In this document: piece after piece, positions 52,498 through 64,000 of the stretch | Layout of the letters: every line of letters begins with the position of its first letter | Position numbering within the stretch: the stretch's first letter is position 1 | DNA from: Glandiceps talaboti | Taxonomy: Eukaryota > Hemichordata > Enteropneusta > Spengelidae | Assembly (NCBI RefSeq): GCF_964340395.1 | Contig: NC_135553.1 | Coordinates: 18,474,501 to 18,538,500, forward strand | Direction: 5' to 3' | DNA: 64,000 bases | The notes under the pieces: generated by a model | Told to the model about the DNA's origin: nothing | Database searches by the model: none | Seen by the model: only the letters and a program-made list of their open reading frames with translations | Position numbers and translations under genes: made by a program

Positions 52498-52692
52498 CTG
52501 TATAAAGTTTAGACTAGTCGGCTCAACTTTGTTTTCCTCAAACTTGTCCTCTGCTGAGCCAAAGACAACGGTCGTATTTTTATTGTAAACTGAAAAAAAA
52601 GTTACATTCAACCAAATATTGACAAAGAGGATACAGAACACAAAGCATAACGTTACACGCGCCCACACCCTGTATTGTCTTGTCATCAACAT
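52498..52692 (-). CDS. Candidate first exon of a type II membrane protein
   Basis: From ATG 52692 the frame reads a short basic tail (MLMTRQYRVWAR), a hydrophobic segment (VTLCFVFCILFVNIWLNVTFF) and a polar stretch with two N-glycosylation sites (NVT, NTT). It then reaches a possible donor CAG-GTCAAT in phase 0. This is the layout of Golgi glycosyltransferase or sulfotransferase N-termini. No second exon was found, the donor is weak, and no family is recognised, so it may be chance. Confidence 0.3.
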
Positions 52693-55600
52693 GGCAGAAA
52701 ATTCTGCGAACTTAGTGTAGTCTATGCTAGCATGAACAAGTGGAGGGCTCATTAGAACATTCCAAACAAACTTGGAAAAGTTGGTTGGATCTAGAAATGA
52801 ATAGTAACGGACTGAGTGGCACCATTTAAATCAACACTAAGCCTATAAGGCTGTAACGAGGTCTTCAAGGTTATCTACAATATCTTATCCATCTACCTGC
52901 TTTTCAAGCATCTACAATTGACATACAAGTGATTGCAGTATGCTTGAGCGCTTTAATCCACATGTACGCACTTCGTCACATGCATGACGGCGTTTAAGTA
53001 CGTCCACTCTGCAAATACACATATACAAAAGTTTCATGCAAGGCTTACCACGCATAAAGTGTTGGCCGTATTGTATATTGGTTTCTGCGCAATTATATGT
53101 AAATCCTCCTTTCATATTGAAAGGTAAAAAAAAAATCGTCTTATTTTTGTTTCCTAATTCGGCAACAATCTATTTCAAAATGATTGTTTTTTTGGAAACA
53201 TCTTGAGAGGCATGTACAGTTTAATTTTGAAAAGTTTAAGACATAATAAATTTTTTATTTATTTATCATGTTCTTTGCCAATTGTAAATACGTTTCTTTC
53301 AATAGCGATGTCACATCGCGGACTTTGTCTCTAATTGGTGCTGACATACTGGGGCCAGAAAGTGATCCTAGTGGTTTTTTACAGAGCCCTGGGGCACCCA
53401 TCCATTGTGTAAAGCCCTGGAGGTATTACCTTTTGATCCCAAGACATTTCCTTTTAGCTCAGTCGCCACTGTACGTCAAACTTCTGGTGACCTAAATGAG
53501 ATGGAACAACGTTTTTTAAGAGAAGAATTCTTGCAATACCGCAAGGTTACAAGATAGGTTATCGGAAGACCAGAAACCGTACTTTGGTCTACGCTGCGTT
53601 CAAACACGATTCCAGCCAGTAATTATATGATTAAACTGTAAATAGAAACCGCCAGGGGTACCCCATTCATGGGCTGTCTGTCTGAAATAAGGATGGTTTA
53701 GGTGATATATGCCTTTCTGTTAATTAGAGACGACATGGTAATCATGCCATTATCCTCTGTTGGAACTAGTCTCGTGTGACACAGGGTTGGCGGTAATCAC
53801 TCACCAGAAGATGCCATTGAGATTGCAGTAGTATTCATGGCCCTTAGCTAGTTAGTTAATTTGCAAGGCACGTACACTCTTAAAATCCTTTCCGTGTAAT
53901 CAGGAACATTTGACACCAGTCAGGCATCTTGCCACAGTACCGTCCTGCAATTAGTTTGTTGTCGCTGACAAGTTGTAAGCCAGAACTTGATCCCCCCAAG
54001 ATTTGTTACTTGTAGACGAAGAACCGACATACGCATACGGTTGATTTCTTAAAGATAGCGTCCTAAATAGCTATAGATTAGAATGTGATCGTTCCAAATA
54101 GGATGTATTTACTTGTAACACTACCTTCGCAAATAAAAAGAAACACCGCGTGTTGGAACATAGGAAAGTGGTAAACAAAATGAAAGGGCATGACATTGAT
54201 ATAAAATTATACTTTGTGATGACAGATCTGGCGACTGTAGACTACTAATCGCTGCTGGGGAGTACATTGACTTTGTGCATTGTGGACCAAAGCATTGATA
54301 TCTTAGTCAACGCACGCGTGGTCAGGGCAAACAAACCATTCCGCTACTACTACTACTACAAGTTGTATATTAATTTATTAGAGTTCTACAATTTTCAGTC
54401 CATGCTATGTTCTCTACGGTATATACAACCTTAGAAAAACTACTACTTCCCCAACAATGTGGTCAGCTTATTAAGCCAAAGGAAGTCATTATTATTAGAG
54501 TTTATTATAACAAAATAAACTGCTAATTAATGTGGTCTTAATTTGTTTGTACATTGATGTAGTGGGAAATAAATCAACGGGGAGTATAGGTCTTGTGTCC
54601 TCACCTGGACCACGGCCGGTCTTCCGCCACTGACCACAAAGTGTGCCAAACTATGCGTAGTTACAGAAGTGAATGTCTCTTTTAGTGTTGCTTGGAGCCA
54701 ACAAGTATCGGGAGAGATCCACTAAAACCGTCTGTAGTGTTTACTCTATGAGGACGGTAGGGGTGCCCGGGGTGTTTGCTGGCGACATGCAGTGACGGCT
54801 GATGTTTTAGACATGAACGCCGTCGACTGGAAAGAAGATAGCTGGCAAGGGACATAATCAAAGCCCATTTTTAGGGGCGATGACATTCCTGTATGTTTTG
54901 GTGGACCAGTTCCAACGGATTCCTCGCCATGTTTAGTGTATTTCATCGGGTCAGTCTTTATAAAAAAGGCCATGCATGAGATATGGCCACCTTTTACAAA
55001 CAATACGCCCCAGTGAGTATTGGTGGAGTAAGATTTGTTCGAGGTCAGTCCTAATGGCAACATACTAAGTATATTATATAGAGCCCATTGTGTCTGCTGT
55101 ATCGTCTCAAGACCTATAATTATTGGTTTTAGTATGGAATTCTAATTAGCGGTTAATGACGCTCAGTTGGCGTTATAGACACGACATCAGCGACCGTAAA
55201 AGAGAATGGTAGATATGTTTGTAAATTTTTGTCTAAACAAGCCGACACATAGTCGCCTAACTTCCTCGCAAAAGAAAGCAAACATCGCAATGTTATTGGA
55301 TCATAACGTTACATCGGCATTGAAAACAAGTCAGGCGTTTGTTTATTTGACCATTGAGAGTGGATGCGAGTAACGTGATCGATGGCGAATTCATCTTTCA
55401 TACATTTTAGATAATTGATAACTTACTACAAATAAAACTAGAAAAACATATCACTCTCAGCGATATTGTTTTCTACATCCGACGTACTGACATGTACGTG
55501 ACTCTTCCAAGAACGTTCTCGTTAGGCATCTTTATACATACATTTGCAGACCCTTCAATCCCCGGCTTCAACCCCACTAAAATGTTCAGTTCAGTTCCAC

Positions 55601-56176
55601 TTTTGCATGTAGCAAATGTGTCTGGAGTTACAAATTCTCCAGGCTTTCATTATATGAACAAAATCATATTTTAATGTATATCCGATGATGGCAAGTTTCA
55701 AGACGCAGTCGTAGAATTGTGCGATGGAACAGCTAGCTATTAGGGGTGCACGACCTGTGGCTGCTGTCAACACGGATTATGTATCGCATACGTTAACCCG
55801 TAAATTGACCGCAAAAACGGCTACTGGATACCATAGCTTAGTAGAGATTCAAATGTTGAGTCTAAAACGAGTTTTAAATATTACTCAAGTGTTTGCTGTT
55901 TCACGCGTACGGTGTGCATGTATGGACATTTTAGTCACGCCAGATTTAATGTTGTACCGTTGTGTACCATCACGATATTGTGACTGTCCAACCCAGCCTT
56001 ATTATATTAGTTCTCTATTTTTTACATAAATTGTCTGGAAAACATGGCAAAATCAAACTGCAATTGCAAAAAAGACAGCCAAATGACATATTATAAGGGA
56101 AGCAAAATAGTATATAAATTTAATTTTTCTGTAAAAGATGTTAGTATGTATATGACGATCCCATATGTACAATACC
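52693..56176. other. Intergenic, no feature recognised
   Basis: No coding gene is supported. The least AT-rich part, 54640-55070, contains a 105-codon minus-strand frame (54746-55063) without recognisable motifs; a regulatory element of noggin is equally possible. Confidence 0.4.
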
Positions 56177-56241
56177 ATGTATGTATGTATGTATGTATGT
56201 ATGTATGTATGTATGTATGTATGTATGTATGTATGTATGTA

Positions 56242-56276
<35 letters not shown>

Positions 56277-56367
56277 ATGTATGTATGTATGTATGTATGT
56301 ATGTATGCATTTGTGTGGTTGTCCGTGTCTATCCATCCATCCATCCATCCATCCATTCACCCATCTA

Positions 56368-56459
<92 letters not shown>
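56177..56459. repeat. Compound (ATGT)n-(GT)n-(ATCC)n-(CTAT)n microsatellite
   Basis: ATGT repeats (56177-56306, interrupted by about nine GT units), then CCAT repeats (56330-56356) and CTAT repeats (56366-56459). Confidence 0.97.
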
Positions 56460-56849
56460 TTCAATAACCTTACATATAGCAGAACCGATAAGGTTCCTTA
56501 CAATATTTATCTGTTTCCCATGCATAGTTCTTGCCTAAGTCACACTATAAATACATTGTCATTACTGTGCAACTACCCCTGTAATGAGTTAATACAAAAA
56601 AAGCTGCAGCAATCTTTGTTCCTAATACACGTTTGCTATTTGTAGATTTTCAGATGAAACTATTTAGACATGAAATGATACTTGTGATAAACTTGTAACA
56701 ATTGCCATCAACTCACTTCCGATACACCCTCCATTTTGTTAACTGTACAAACTCCAGTCATATACAATGTGTGATATTATAAATCACAATTGTATCTGCT
56801 GTTCGTTGCTGTGTTGTTTTAACGTCTAATGCATTCTGTACATTACTTG

Positions 56850-56907
56850 GTTTGTTTGTTTGTTTGTTTGTTTGTTTGTTTGTTTGTTTGTTTGTTTGTT
56901 TGTTTGT
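56850..56907. repeat. (TTTG)n microsatellite
   Basis: About 14 TTTG units. Confidence 0.96.
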
Positions 56908-57261
56908 TACACACAGCTAAAGCACAGACAGGAACGGTCCTGGAACAAAGAATGGTGGCAATGAGATAATAAGGGCATCTGTCGTTTAATGTTATCTGTT
57001 CTGTATTTCGACTTTCATTGTATGATTGTTCATAGGGAATCTTTTGTGTAATCGATCACTTATCATTCCTGAAATATAATTCATTATTCATTTATAGTTC
57101 CAAGTAGGATAATTGTTTTACAGTTCATTAAACGGGAAAACAGGGTATACAAAAATAGGGACAAACACAAACTTCATGATAAGGCTAAAATATACATGCC
57201 AGGGACTTTGTCTTCATGGTTGACAGTATATACGTAACTTTAGCATGTCCATGTTCTGTAT

Positions 57262-57322
57262 GTGATTTTGCTTCGACGTCTCACTATAGTAACCGGTTAT
57301 TGAGACAGCGAAGCAAAATTAC
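57262..57322. other. 61-nt hairpin, 22-bp stem
   Basis: The arm 57262-57283 pairs with 57301-57322 over 22 positions with three mismatches (GATTTTGCTTCG / CGAAGCAAAATTAC, GTCTCA / TGAGAC) and a 17-nt loop. The size is like a pre-miRNA, but a chance or transposon-derived hairpin is more likely without expression data. Confidence 0.5.
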
Positions 57323-59056
57323 AGATCGCGATGTGTAAACAGCAGGCTATGCGAAACTCTTATTGTATCGGGACTTTATTAGGCTTTCAAATATCGAATT
57401 TCGAATACTGTAACCAGTATGATGCAATAATAGCAGAGTGAAAATTATCGGTGGTCAGAGCACATTTTTCCGTTGACATGAGGGAGAGTATGCCAGTATC
57501 GTCGTAAATTGGACAGTGGCTTACGACTATGGAAGGTTACCGTTTTCAATAATCTTAGATATTTGAAATTGAATAAAGAGTCTATCAACAAATTGTAAGG
57601 TTAAAGACTAGGATGGTAGGGGTGCATTTGTAATACGCATCGATCGGTGATTGTACAGTGTACACAAAGTTCGAACTTGGAAATTATTACAAACACACAC
57701 ACGGCGTGTGTGTGAATACAAGTTGAGAGTATTGGAGGATGAAAGAACGTCTGTATTACTCTGAACTTAATGAGGGCACACCTAGAAAATCAAAATAAGT
57801 AAGTAACACGTTTTCGTGCTGTATATCGAGTAAGTTAATAACAAATTAGAATTAAGTTGTTCCAGCTGATAGTTAAAATTGTACACTGGCACGTTTTGGT
57901 GATTACACAACATGGCTGAACATTGTCCACAACGTTGGTGGCAATAGTTTGGCGGATGGCACCGACTTTTAGCAAATTGACCCCGTAAGCACGATCAAAA
58001 TATACATTTCTTTGCAGTTTCGTACACACATAGGAATTGTCCCTATAAAGTCTCCTCAGCACGCGTCAGTGCCCAACTGCACGTTCAGAACCGGTTGCCA
58101 CACACGTACAATGTATGTTTGCTTACGATATTCTATTACAAGCAATGAAAAGTAAGATGGAAGGGCTAGTACTTTTAGCGACGAACATAGCCGATATTAT
58201 CGGCCTTGGCAATTAATTCTTTTTAAAAAAATGCTTTGTAAATACAAACTATCCTAATAGTTGCAGTCTAAGTGTCCATTTAGAATGTGGACAGACTGTC
58301 CGAAACCTTCAAACTCTTGAAATCGCGGCTCCCATTTCGTACCAGTGAAAAGCTTTGATTCCAATACCATAAACAAAGTACTTGTACCTATATTGTGTTA
58401 TGTAGTTGTTTCACGGGTATATTTTACCCGTTCACACGGGGTTAATTTTTACAGGGCCAGGATGGAATATCGGATAGGCCCCCTAGTCGGCTACCAGCAC
58501 GTGGCCGATAAAATTGAGCTACCTGAGAACTGCCTGGTACTCAGTGACGAATTTGAGCGGTTGTATTTTTAATTGAAGTGCTTCTGGAAGCTTTTCAAGA
58601 GGTTCTCACGCGGTTGGTTTTCAAGTATTCTGGCGACCAAACTGTTACTTCTCGACGACTTGCTAATCTACGGCGGAAAGACTGTTGATAAAAAGCAGTT
58701 ATCCCGAGCTTGCTATTCTACGGTAATTGACTTTGTTTATACAAGTTTGTCGCTTTGTATAATCATCTATTCGAGATACTGCTTGTCTTCGTGCTCAACA
58801 AAAAAGCCACACCCTTAACCTACAAAAAAAATCAATCAGAGTGAGGTTAATCTACAATAAATCAGCATCGTACTACATTATTTATCTTGTTACGTTTTCA
58901 CCTCAAAATTAATTGTGTCCTATTTCCAATTAGCCCCCTCCCCCGCCCCCATTGTTGTTGTATCTTGATATGCCATGACATTAAAATGAAATTATGGCAT
59001 AATTATGTATAGCCCACGATCTGACGTTAATCTTGTGCCTGTTAAAGTATAAAAGG
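57323..59056. other. Intergenic, no supported gene
   Basis: A less AT-rich patch at 58440-58740 has two adjacent short plus-strand frames (58345-58572 and 58573-58818), but no family motif. I do not call a gene. Confidence 0.4.
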
Positions 59057-59129
<73 letters not shown>

Positions 59130-59140
59130 TTACACTGAGG

Positions 59141-59193
<53 letters not shown>
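59057..59193. repeat. Two (AT)n arrays
   Basis: AT runs at 59057-59125 and 59143-59193, separated by 17 bp of unique sequence (AAACTTTACACTGAGGT). Confidence 0.97.
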
Positions 59194-59196
<3 letters not shown>

Positions 59197-59620
59197 TAGT
59201 ATATACACACATGTACACTCATATACGTGTCTCACTGGAGAGAACAGTGCTCGATGCAATATATTATATAATTAGTAGCATAGCATTATAGACTCAATCG
59301 AAAGGATAATGATGTTATACTAGTAAGTTGTTACTCGGAGTTTCACGCTTCCTCAGCGATCATTAGGCAACTGATAAATTGAGATTGTCAAGGTCGATAT
59401 GTACACGTAAATATTCGTGTAGTCATTGCGTAAGATGGTCGGACTAAAAAACTATTCCTAACGGAGATTTATTTATTTAACAATATTTTTTAATAAGATC
59501 GTCAAGCTTTGATGAAACTTTAAATAGGTTATTTGAAATATTCAGTACAACTTTTACCTTCTTTTAAATCATCAGAACACGCAGATCAGCAGAAATCTTT
59601 TATACTTGTAACTCTAATTT

Positions 59621-59628
59621 AGAGAGAG

Positions 59629-59685
<57 letters not shown>

Positions 59686-59694
59686 GAAAGCGAG

Positions 59695-59786
<92 letters not shown>
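59621..59786. repeat. (GA)n microsatellite
   Basis: About 80 GA units with a few C, GG and AA interruptions. Confidence 0.97.
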
Positions 59787-59788
<2 letters not shown>

Positions 59789-60633
59789 AACATGTTCATA
59801 TCTATTAACTTAATTAGAATCCATGGTAACAACATATTTCCATGGTAAAAAAAAATATTTCATTACAGTAAACTTGCTAATGTTTGACCATGCATGTAGT
59901 ATGCACAATGTAAACGTTGCGCACGTGACGTCATTTTGAATATACAATGACAGTGAAATGTGGTGCTGTGTTTATAATCATTTGTATCTATATATTATAC
60001 ACGATTACGACTATTGGTGCAATTACGTTCTTGATATCCCAGTCCTGGCACTTTTATTCCTCTATAAAAAGAATAACAGGCGCAATGTACCAAGTGATAC
60101 ATAAGCATCATGTTTGATGGTCTAAGTAATTCATGTGCTCTTAAGAAACCAAATATATGTCCTCTGCGAACTTTACACGAATAATCAAACACGTTATAAA
60201 CAGATAAAATGTAAACTGTGTATGTCTGACACAAATATTAGTCTTTAAAGATAAATAAAGATGTATATATCTGTCGAGCCTTTAGTAAGAGATACTTAAG
60301 CTGCTACTACGACACTCCGAATGAAATGATCCTCAGAAATAGAAAGCTGGTACTCGTAGCTATGCTTAAAATTGGGTGGACCGTATTGCTGTAGCAGTGT
60401 GATACAGTAATACGGGTTGGGTTTTTGTGTGTGTGTGTTTGTACAAATGTAAGGACCTACACTCTTTATAGGACATGTCCATGTTCTTCCAAGACATACA
60501 TACATTTTAAAAAGCTGACCAACAGGCAACCTAGCCCATCACATTGGGTAGGTAGGTCAATATTTTTTTTTTACAACGTTGGATAAAGATGTAAAAACAA
60601 TGATGGCGAAACATTTCAAATTGAGTTTACATA

Positions 60634-61558
60634 CACTCACTGTCGCAGTTTTCGGACAGACTCTGTTTTCGGACAGATATATCGACTCGTCCCAGGATTG
60701 CCGCCGTTTTCTCCGGAACTGTATGATATTGTCATGCTCAATAATTCGAACGAAAGATAAGGTGATTCTCATGATTTGATTCCACACTAGTTTTGTGGTA
60801 TCGGTTTTGAGAGCACTATTATCGGCGATCACAAAGTTACCGTATGTAACAACACTGCATGCCGTAGTTGTCAGTGATTTCGCTATAAAAGCAAAATACG
60901 CGGAAATGTTGCAAAATCACTTGACTATCATTTTGCTCTTATTTCAATCTACAAATATCTCATTTATAGTTTTCTCCAAGTGCTCAGTTCAAACTAGATG
61001 CCATTTTCCATGAAATCCGGGTGTTTTTTAAACGAAAATATGGTACGTATCTGGGGCAAAGAAGTGTCTCAGATATCGGGCAGTGTTCATGTTTGCGCGC
61101 CCAAGACATATAATAGCCCGGCTGCCAATTGCAAGCGGTGCCATGAACTGTGATGGAAACCCGGGCCGAATTCGGTAGCAGGACAGTGTTCATGATAATT
61201 CCTATGCAAACAAACAATCAACTTTAGAGTAACGGTGATTAAAATACCACAATACCAATACTTTTGCCCAATATTAAAATCACACGGAGTGGCGAAATTT
61301 ATAATTTACTTATATAAATCGGCGTGGAAATTTGTGTCCGATTACCAATACTGTCGTCCGATTACTAAGTCATCGATGTAGGGTTATAAATTCGGGGACT
61401 ACGTCATCCACAAAGTTACTTCTGACTTTAAACCCTGTTGAAAAAGACCCTAAGGAAATTGTCTAAGCAGCAATGATGGGTGCTACTTTTTTTGCAGTGT
61501 TTATCTAATAGTAATCGTCGAATAACATGACCCTGTCCGAAAACTGCGACAGTGAGTG
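60634..61558. mobile_element. Non-autonomous DNA transposon with 26-bp perfect TIRs
   Basis: 60634-60659 and 61533-61558 are perfect reverse complements, with ends CACTCACTGTCGCAG and inner part TTTTCGGACAG. The 925-bp unit is flanked by GAGTTT on both sides (60623-60628 and 61559-61564), but on the left the flank is separated from the TIR by ACATA, so the target duplication is uncertain. No transposase frame. Confidence 0.85.
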
Positions 61559-63228
61559 GAGTTTTATTCAGTCATTTTGATTTTGTCTCTTGCAATTTGT
61601 CTGTATGGTAACCGATTTCCATTAGTTCTACAGCTAGAAAGTGTACACAATTTACGTATGTGGGTACATTGCCCATCACCAACAAAAATGAAATGCCAAA
61701 AATATGGGTAGGTCGGGACCGTTGAACAGCTTTTTTATTTTTTCTGGCCTAACGAGAAAATGGATGGCCGGACCAGCACTTAACGTTACTGCTGGGTGAG
61801 TGGTTTTAATACGTGGTTGTCACTGAAAAATTAATTCTTGTCAAGGCATGTGCATGTACCACTGTAAGAAACCCTTTCATCTTGTGGGTTAGATCCCCAA
61901 ATTATGGCGGCCCACGAGTGTCATCAATATCATGCTTAAATAAATCAAAACAAAACGTAATTTTTAACGTACAGCAAATCTTAAATTGTCGACATAACAA
62001 CAAAACATTTTAAAAAAGAAGAAGAAAATCGACATCAAATCGTACAAACTAGCCACAGTAATTCAAGTCTTGGATTACATCTTATCAACGTAACTAATAC
62101 CCTGCCGTGAACACAGTCATCGAGGTTAAGGGTAAAAATGTAGCAACCTTTAACCGTTCTGAATCGCTCCTTGGTTTGCTGTTGATAAATTTACTCCTTG
62201 CACCGAAGAAATGCTGGATTGGGTCAGAGTTCATTGAAATTACCCACAATGCAATGTGTCACTGAATTCAGACGTACTCGTACCTCGCAGAGCCATATAC
62301 AATACGGTAATATGAACGAATGTGTGTGGTACAATCTATCCAAAATAACGTAGGCAGACATTTGTTCGTTTTGCATGCAGATGACACAAATCATTATTGA
62401 GCAAAAATAACTGAAATGATGTGAATGTAAATTGTGTGCAATTCAACGATATACAAATGTTTTCGTCTATATCTTGATTCATAGAAATAACTCCAAGATT
62501 TTACTTCAGTTCTGACAATATTTGCAGATCTCTAGTTTGTATGCAACGGCACATATATTAATATACAGGGAAAAATTCGTATGCATCTTCTTTACGCACC
62601 ATCCACTCCTTGTCGCTTTTTAAAAAATAGAACTGTCGTTAATTTAAGTTTCCACGTGTACGTACGAACTTTATACAGCCAGTCAAAATGGCAGAAACCA
62701 CGAGTTAACTTGTCACGCTGCCTTTTTTTTTTTTTCAGTTTCGTCAAAGTTTCTAATCCAAAGTTTGATACTTTGTTCACTATTGGCTTATCATAATATG
62801 TCTTAAAAATTCAGATCCAAACCATTTCACATGTGTATTACAATTTCATTTATTAAGCATTGTATATATTTTCAATGTTAAGTGTATGAAATATCTTTAT
62901 TTTCATTTTGCATGCACTCAACAATCATGTGTAAACGTTCAGACGGAAAATACTCGTGAGCTAAGGGTTGTCACTACGAGTCGCTAGACGAGTAGTGACA
63001 AAGGTCCCTTAGGTCACTCGTATATTCCTTGGCTGAGCGAAGAAAAATATTGTGGAGTACTATCTATAAAAGTAATTTATCGGATATCACAGAAATTGTC
63101 TAAAAATACACATTGAAGTTTTGGTGTTAAAATATTGTATTCGTTTAAGTTAGGTACATGAACATAATCATGTCTTCTATGGAAATTTGGTTCAATCTAG
63201 TATCAATTTCTCTCTGATAAACCACTAA
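61559..63228. other. Intergenic, no feature recognised
   Basis: No exon, RNA gene or clear repeat on either strand. Confidence 0.45.
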
Positions 63229-63394
63229 ATGAAAACAGGACTACTTGGATGTTTTGTAATACTAAGTGTTTTTTCACAAATGTCCCAGTGCAGCATATTT
63301 AGAAGTACATTTCAATGGAATTCAGTTGATTTGAAAGTACTGCATTCGCGTCAAAATCGAATGTTTTATGATGTGCCATTTCCTCCTATTAAAG
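63229..63394 (+). CDS. Candidate first exon of a secreted protein
   Basis: The ATG at 63229 opens a frame with a good signal peptide (MKTGLLGCFVILSVFSQMSQ, probable cut near CS). It continues as FRSTFQWNSVDLKVLHSRQN and FYDVPFPPIK and reaches a donor AAAG-GTATGA in phase 1 at 63394. Read through, it stops four codons later. No next exon lies in the last 600 bp. Family unknown; the call rests only on the signal peptide and splice donor. Confidence 0.35.
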
Positions 63395-64000
63395 GTATGA
63401 CTTTATCATAGGCAAGCAAAGTTGAACACATTCGAACAACAAACAGGGGATATATAACCTTGTCATTCTATGTCACGACAACCATAATATGTCAGTACTT
63501 GTTTTGCAATGCAAACAATATCAGACAAAGTATCCAAATTTAAGTTAATATATTCTTCGCGATTTATTTTTGGTGGGCCTTTATTTGCATATTTGAAAAA
63601 AAAATCTAACTACCCAACCTACCAATTTTTTAGGCCTTATATCTGTGTTAGTTATGTACCTTGAACTGAGTTAATCAATTTTTCTTATGAGACAAAAATA
63701 GCATAGACGCACTGTGTCCCTTTAATGCAATGAACTTTTGATCAAGAAATATAGTTCCATGTGTATAACTCATACAGTCACATATTGCTGTTCTCTTTGT
63801 TCAGAAATTCTTGGGTTATGTGTGGCAAAAAGATGACAGTGTCGATATTTATCTATTCAAAATTGATAATATCAATACATGTATATCTCTTCAATAATAT
63901 TTTTCTTAATAGTTCAAAACATCTCATTTGTACGTATACAGCTTCAATTGAAATTTAGTTGTGTATATGTTTGAAGTGAAATGTCAAAAAATTAACAAAA

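Noticed and set aside
53268-53495. 75-codon plus-strand frame
   Set aside because: Composition and lack of motifs do not support a gene.
54746-55063. 105-codon minus-strand open frame
   Set aside because: No recognisable motif, no signal peptide and no splice support. Slightly higher GC could reflect a regulatory element.
58345-58818. Two adjacent short plus-strand frames in a less AT-rich patch
   Set aside because: Frames are separated by a stop, carry no family motif and have no convincing splice structure.

Overview
This is AT-rich animal nuclear DNA. Genes are split by consensus GT-AG introns, and introns and intergenic DNA are full of microsatellites, foldback MITEs, a tRNA-derived SINE and a LINE. 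The gene set (a one-coding-exon noggin, a death-domain protein, CENP-X, a two-domain PCYT2 and a BTB-BACK-Kelch protein), with the repeat style, suggests a marine invertebrate. A deuterostome such as a hemichordate or cephalochordate is my best guess, but the species cannot be fixed from the window.

Layout. 0.4-10.7 kb (-): PCYT2, the ethanolamine-phosphate cytidylyltransferase of the CDP-ethanolamine pathway; eleven coding exons are visible and the 3' end lies off the left edge. 11.2-13.5 kb (+): CENPX, a histone-fold protein of 82 residues in five exons, head-to-head with PCYT2 across a 475-bp interval. 14.5-18.6 kb (-): a five-exon, 481-residue protein with a C-terminal death domain and an N-terminal region I do not recognise; it converges on CENPX. 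18.8-20.9 kb: a 5'-truncated LINE with an open reverse transcriptase frame sitting against an (AT)n array, followed by a 216-bp duplication. 22.0-22.4 kb: a perfect 43-bp inverted repeat around an (AT)n array. 25.55-25.89 kb: a 68-bp minisatellite. 29.6-40.7 kb (-): a Kelch-like protein of about 607 residues, eight exons in all (seven coding plus a 5' UTR exon with a YY1-type motif). 51.3-52.0 kb (+): noggin, with a 5' UTR intron. The remainder of 40.7-64 kb is mostly non-coding, with long tetranucleotide and dinucleotide arrays, transposon relics and two weak candidate first exons (52.5 and 63.2 kb).

The genes do not form a pathway; the block looks like ordinary metazoan gene order. I assembled exon structures by hand from reading frame, splice sites and protein-family memory; phases match at every junction given. 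No clearly new biological system is evident. The points most worth a second look are the unfamiliar death-domain protein, a HxGH-to-HVGY change in the second catalytic domain of PCYT2, local duplications that copy exon ends together with their 5' splice sites in two genes, one-blade-per-exon Kelch architecture, and several foldback transposon families.
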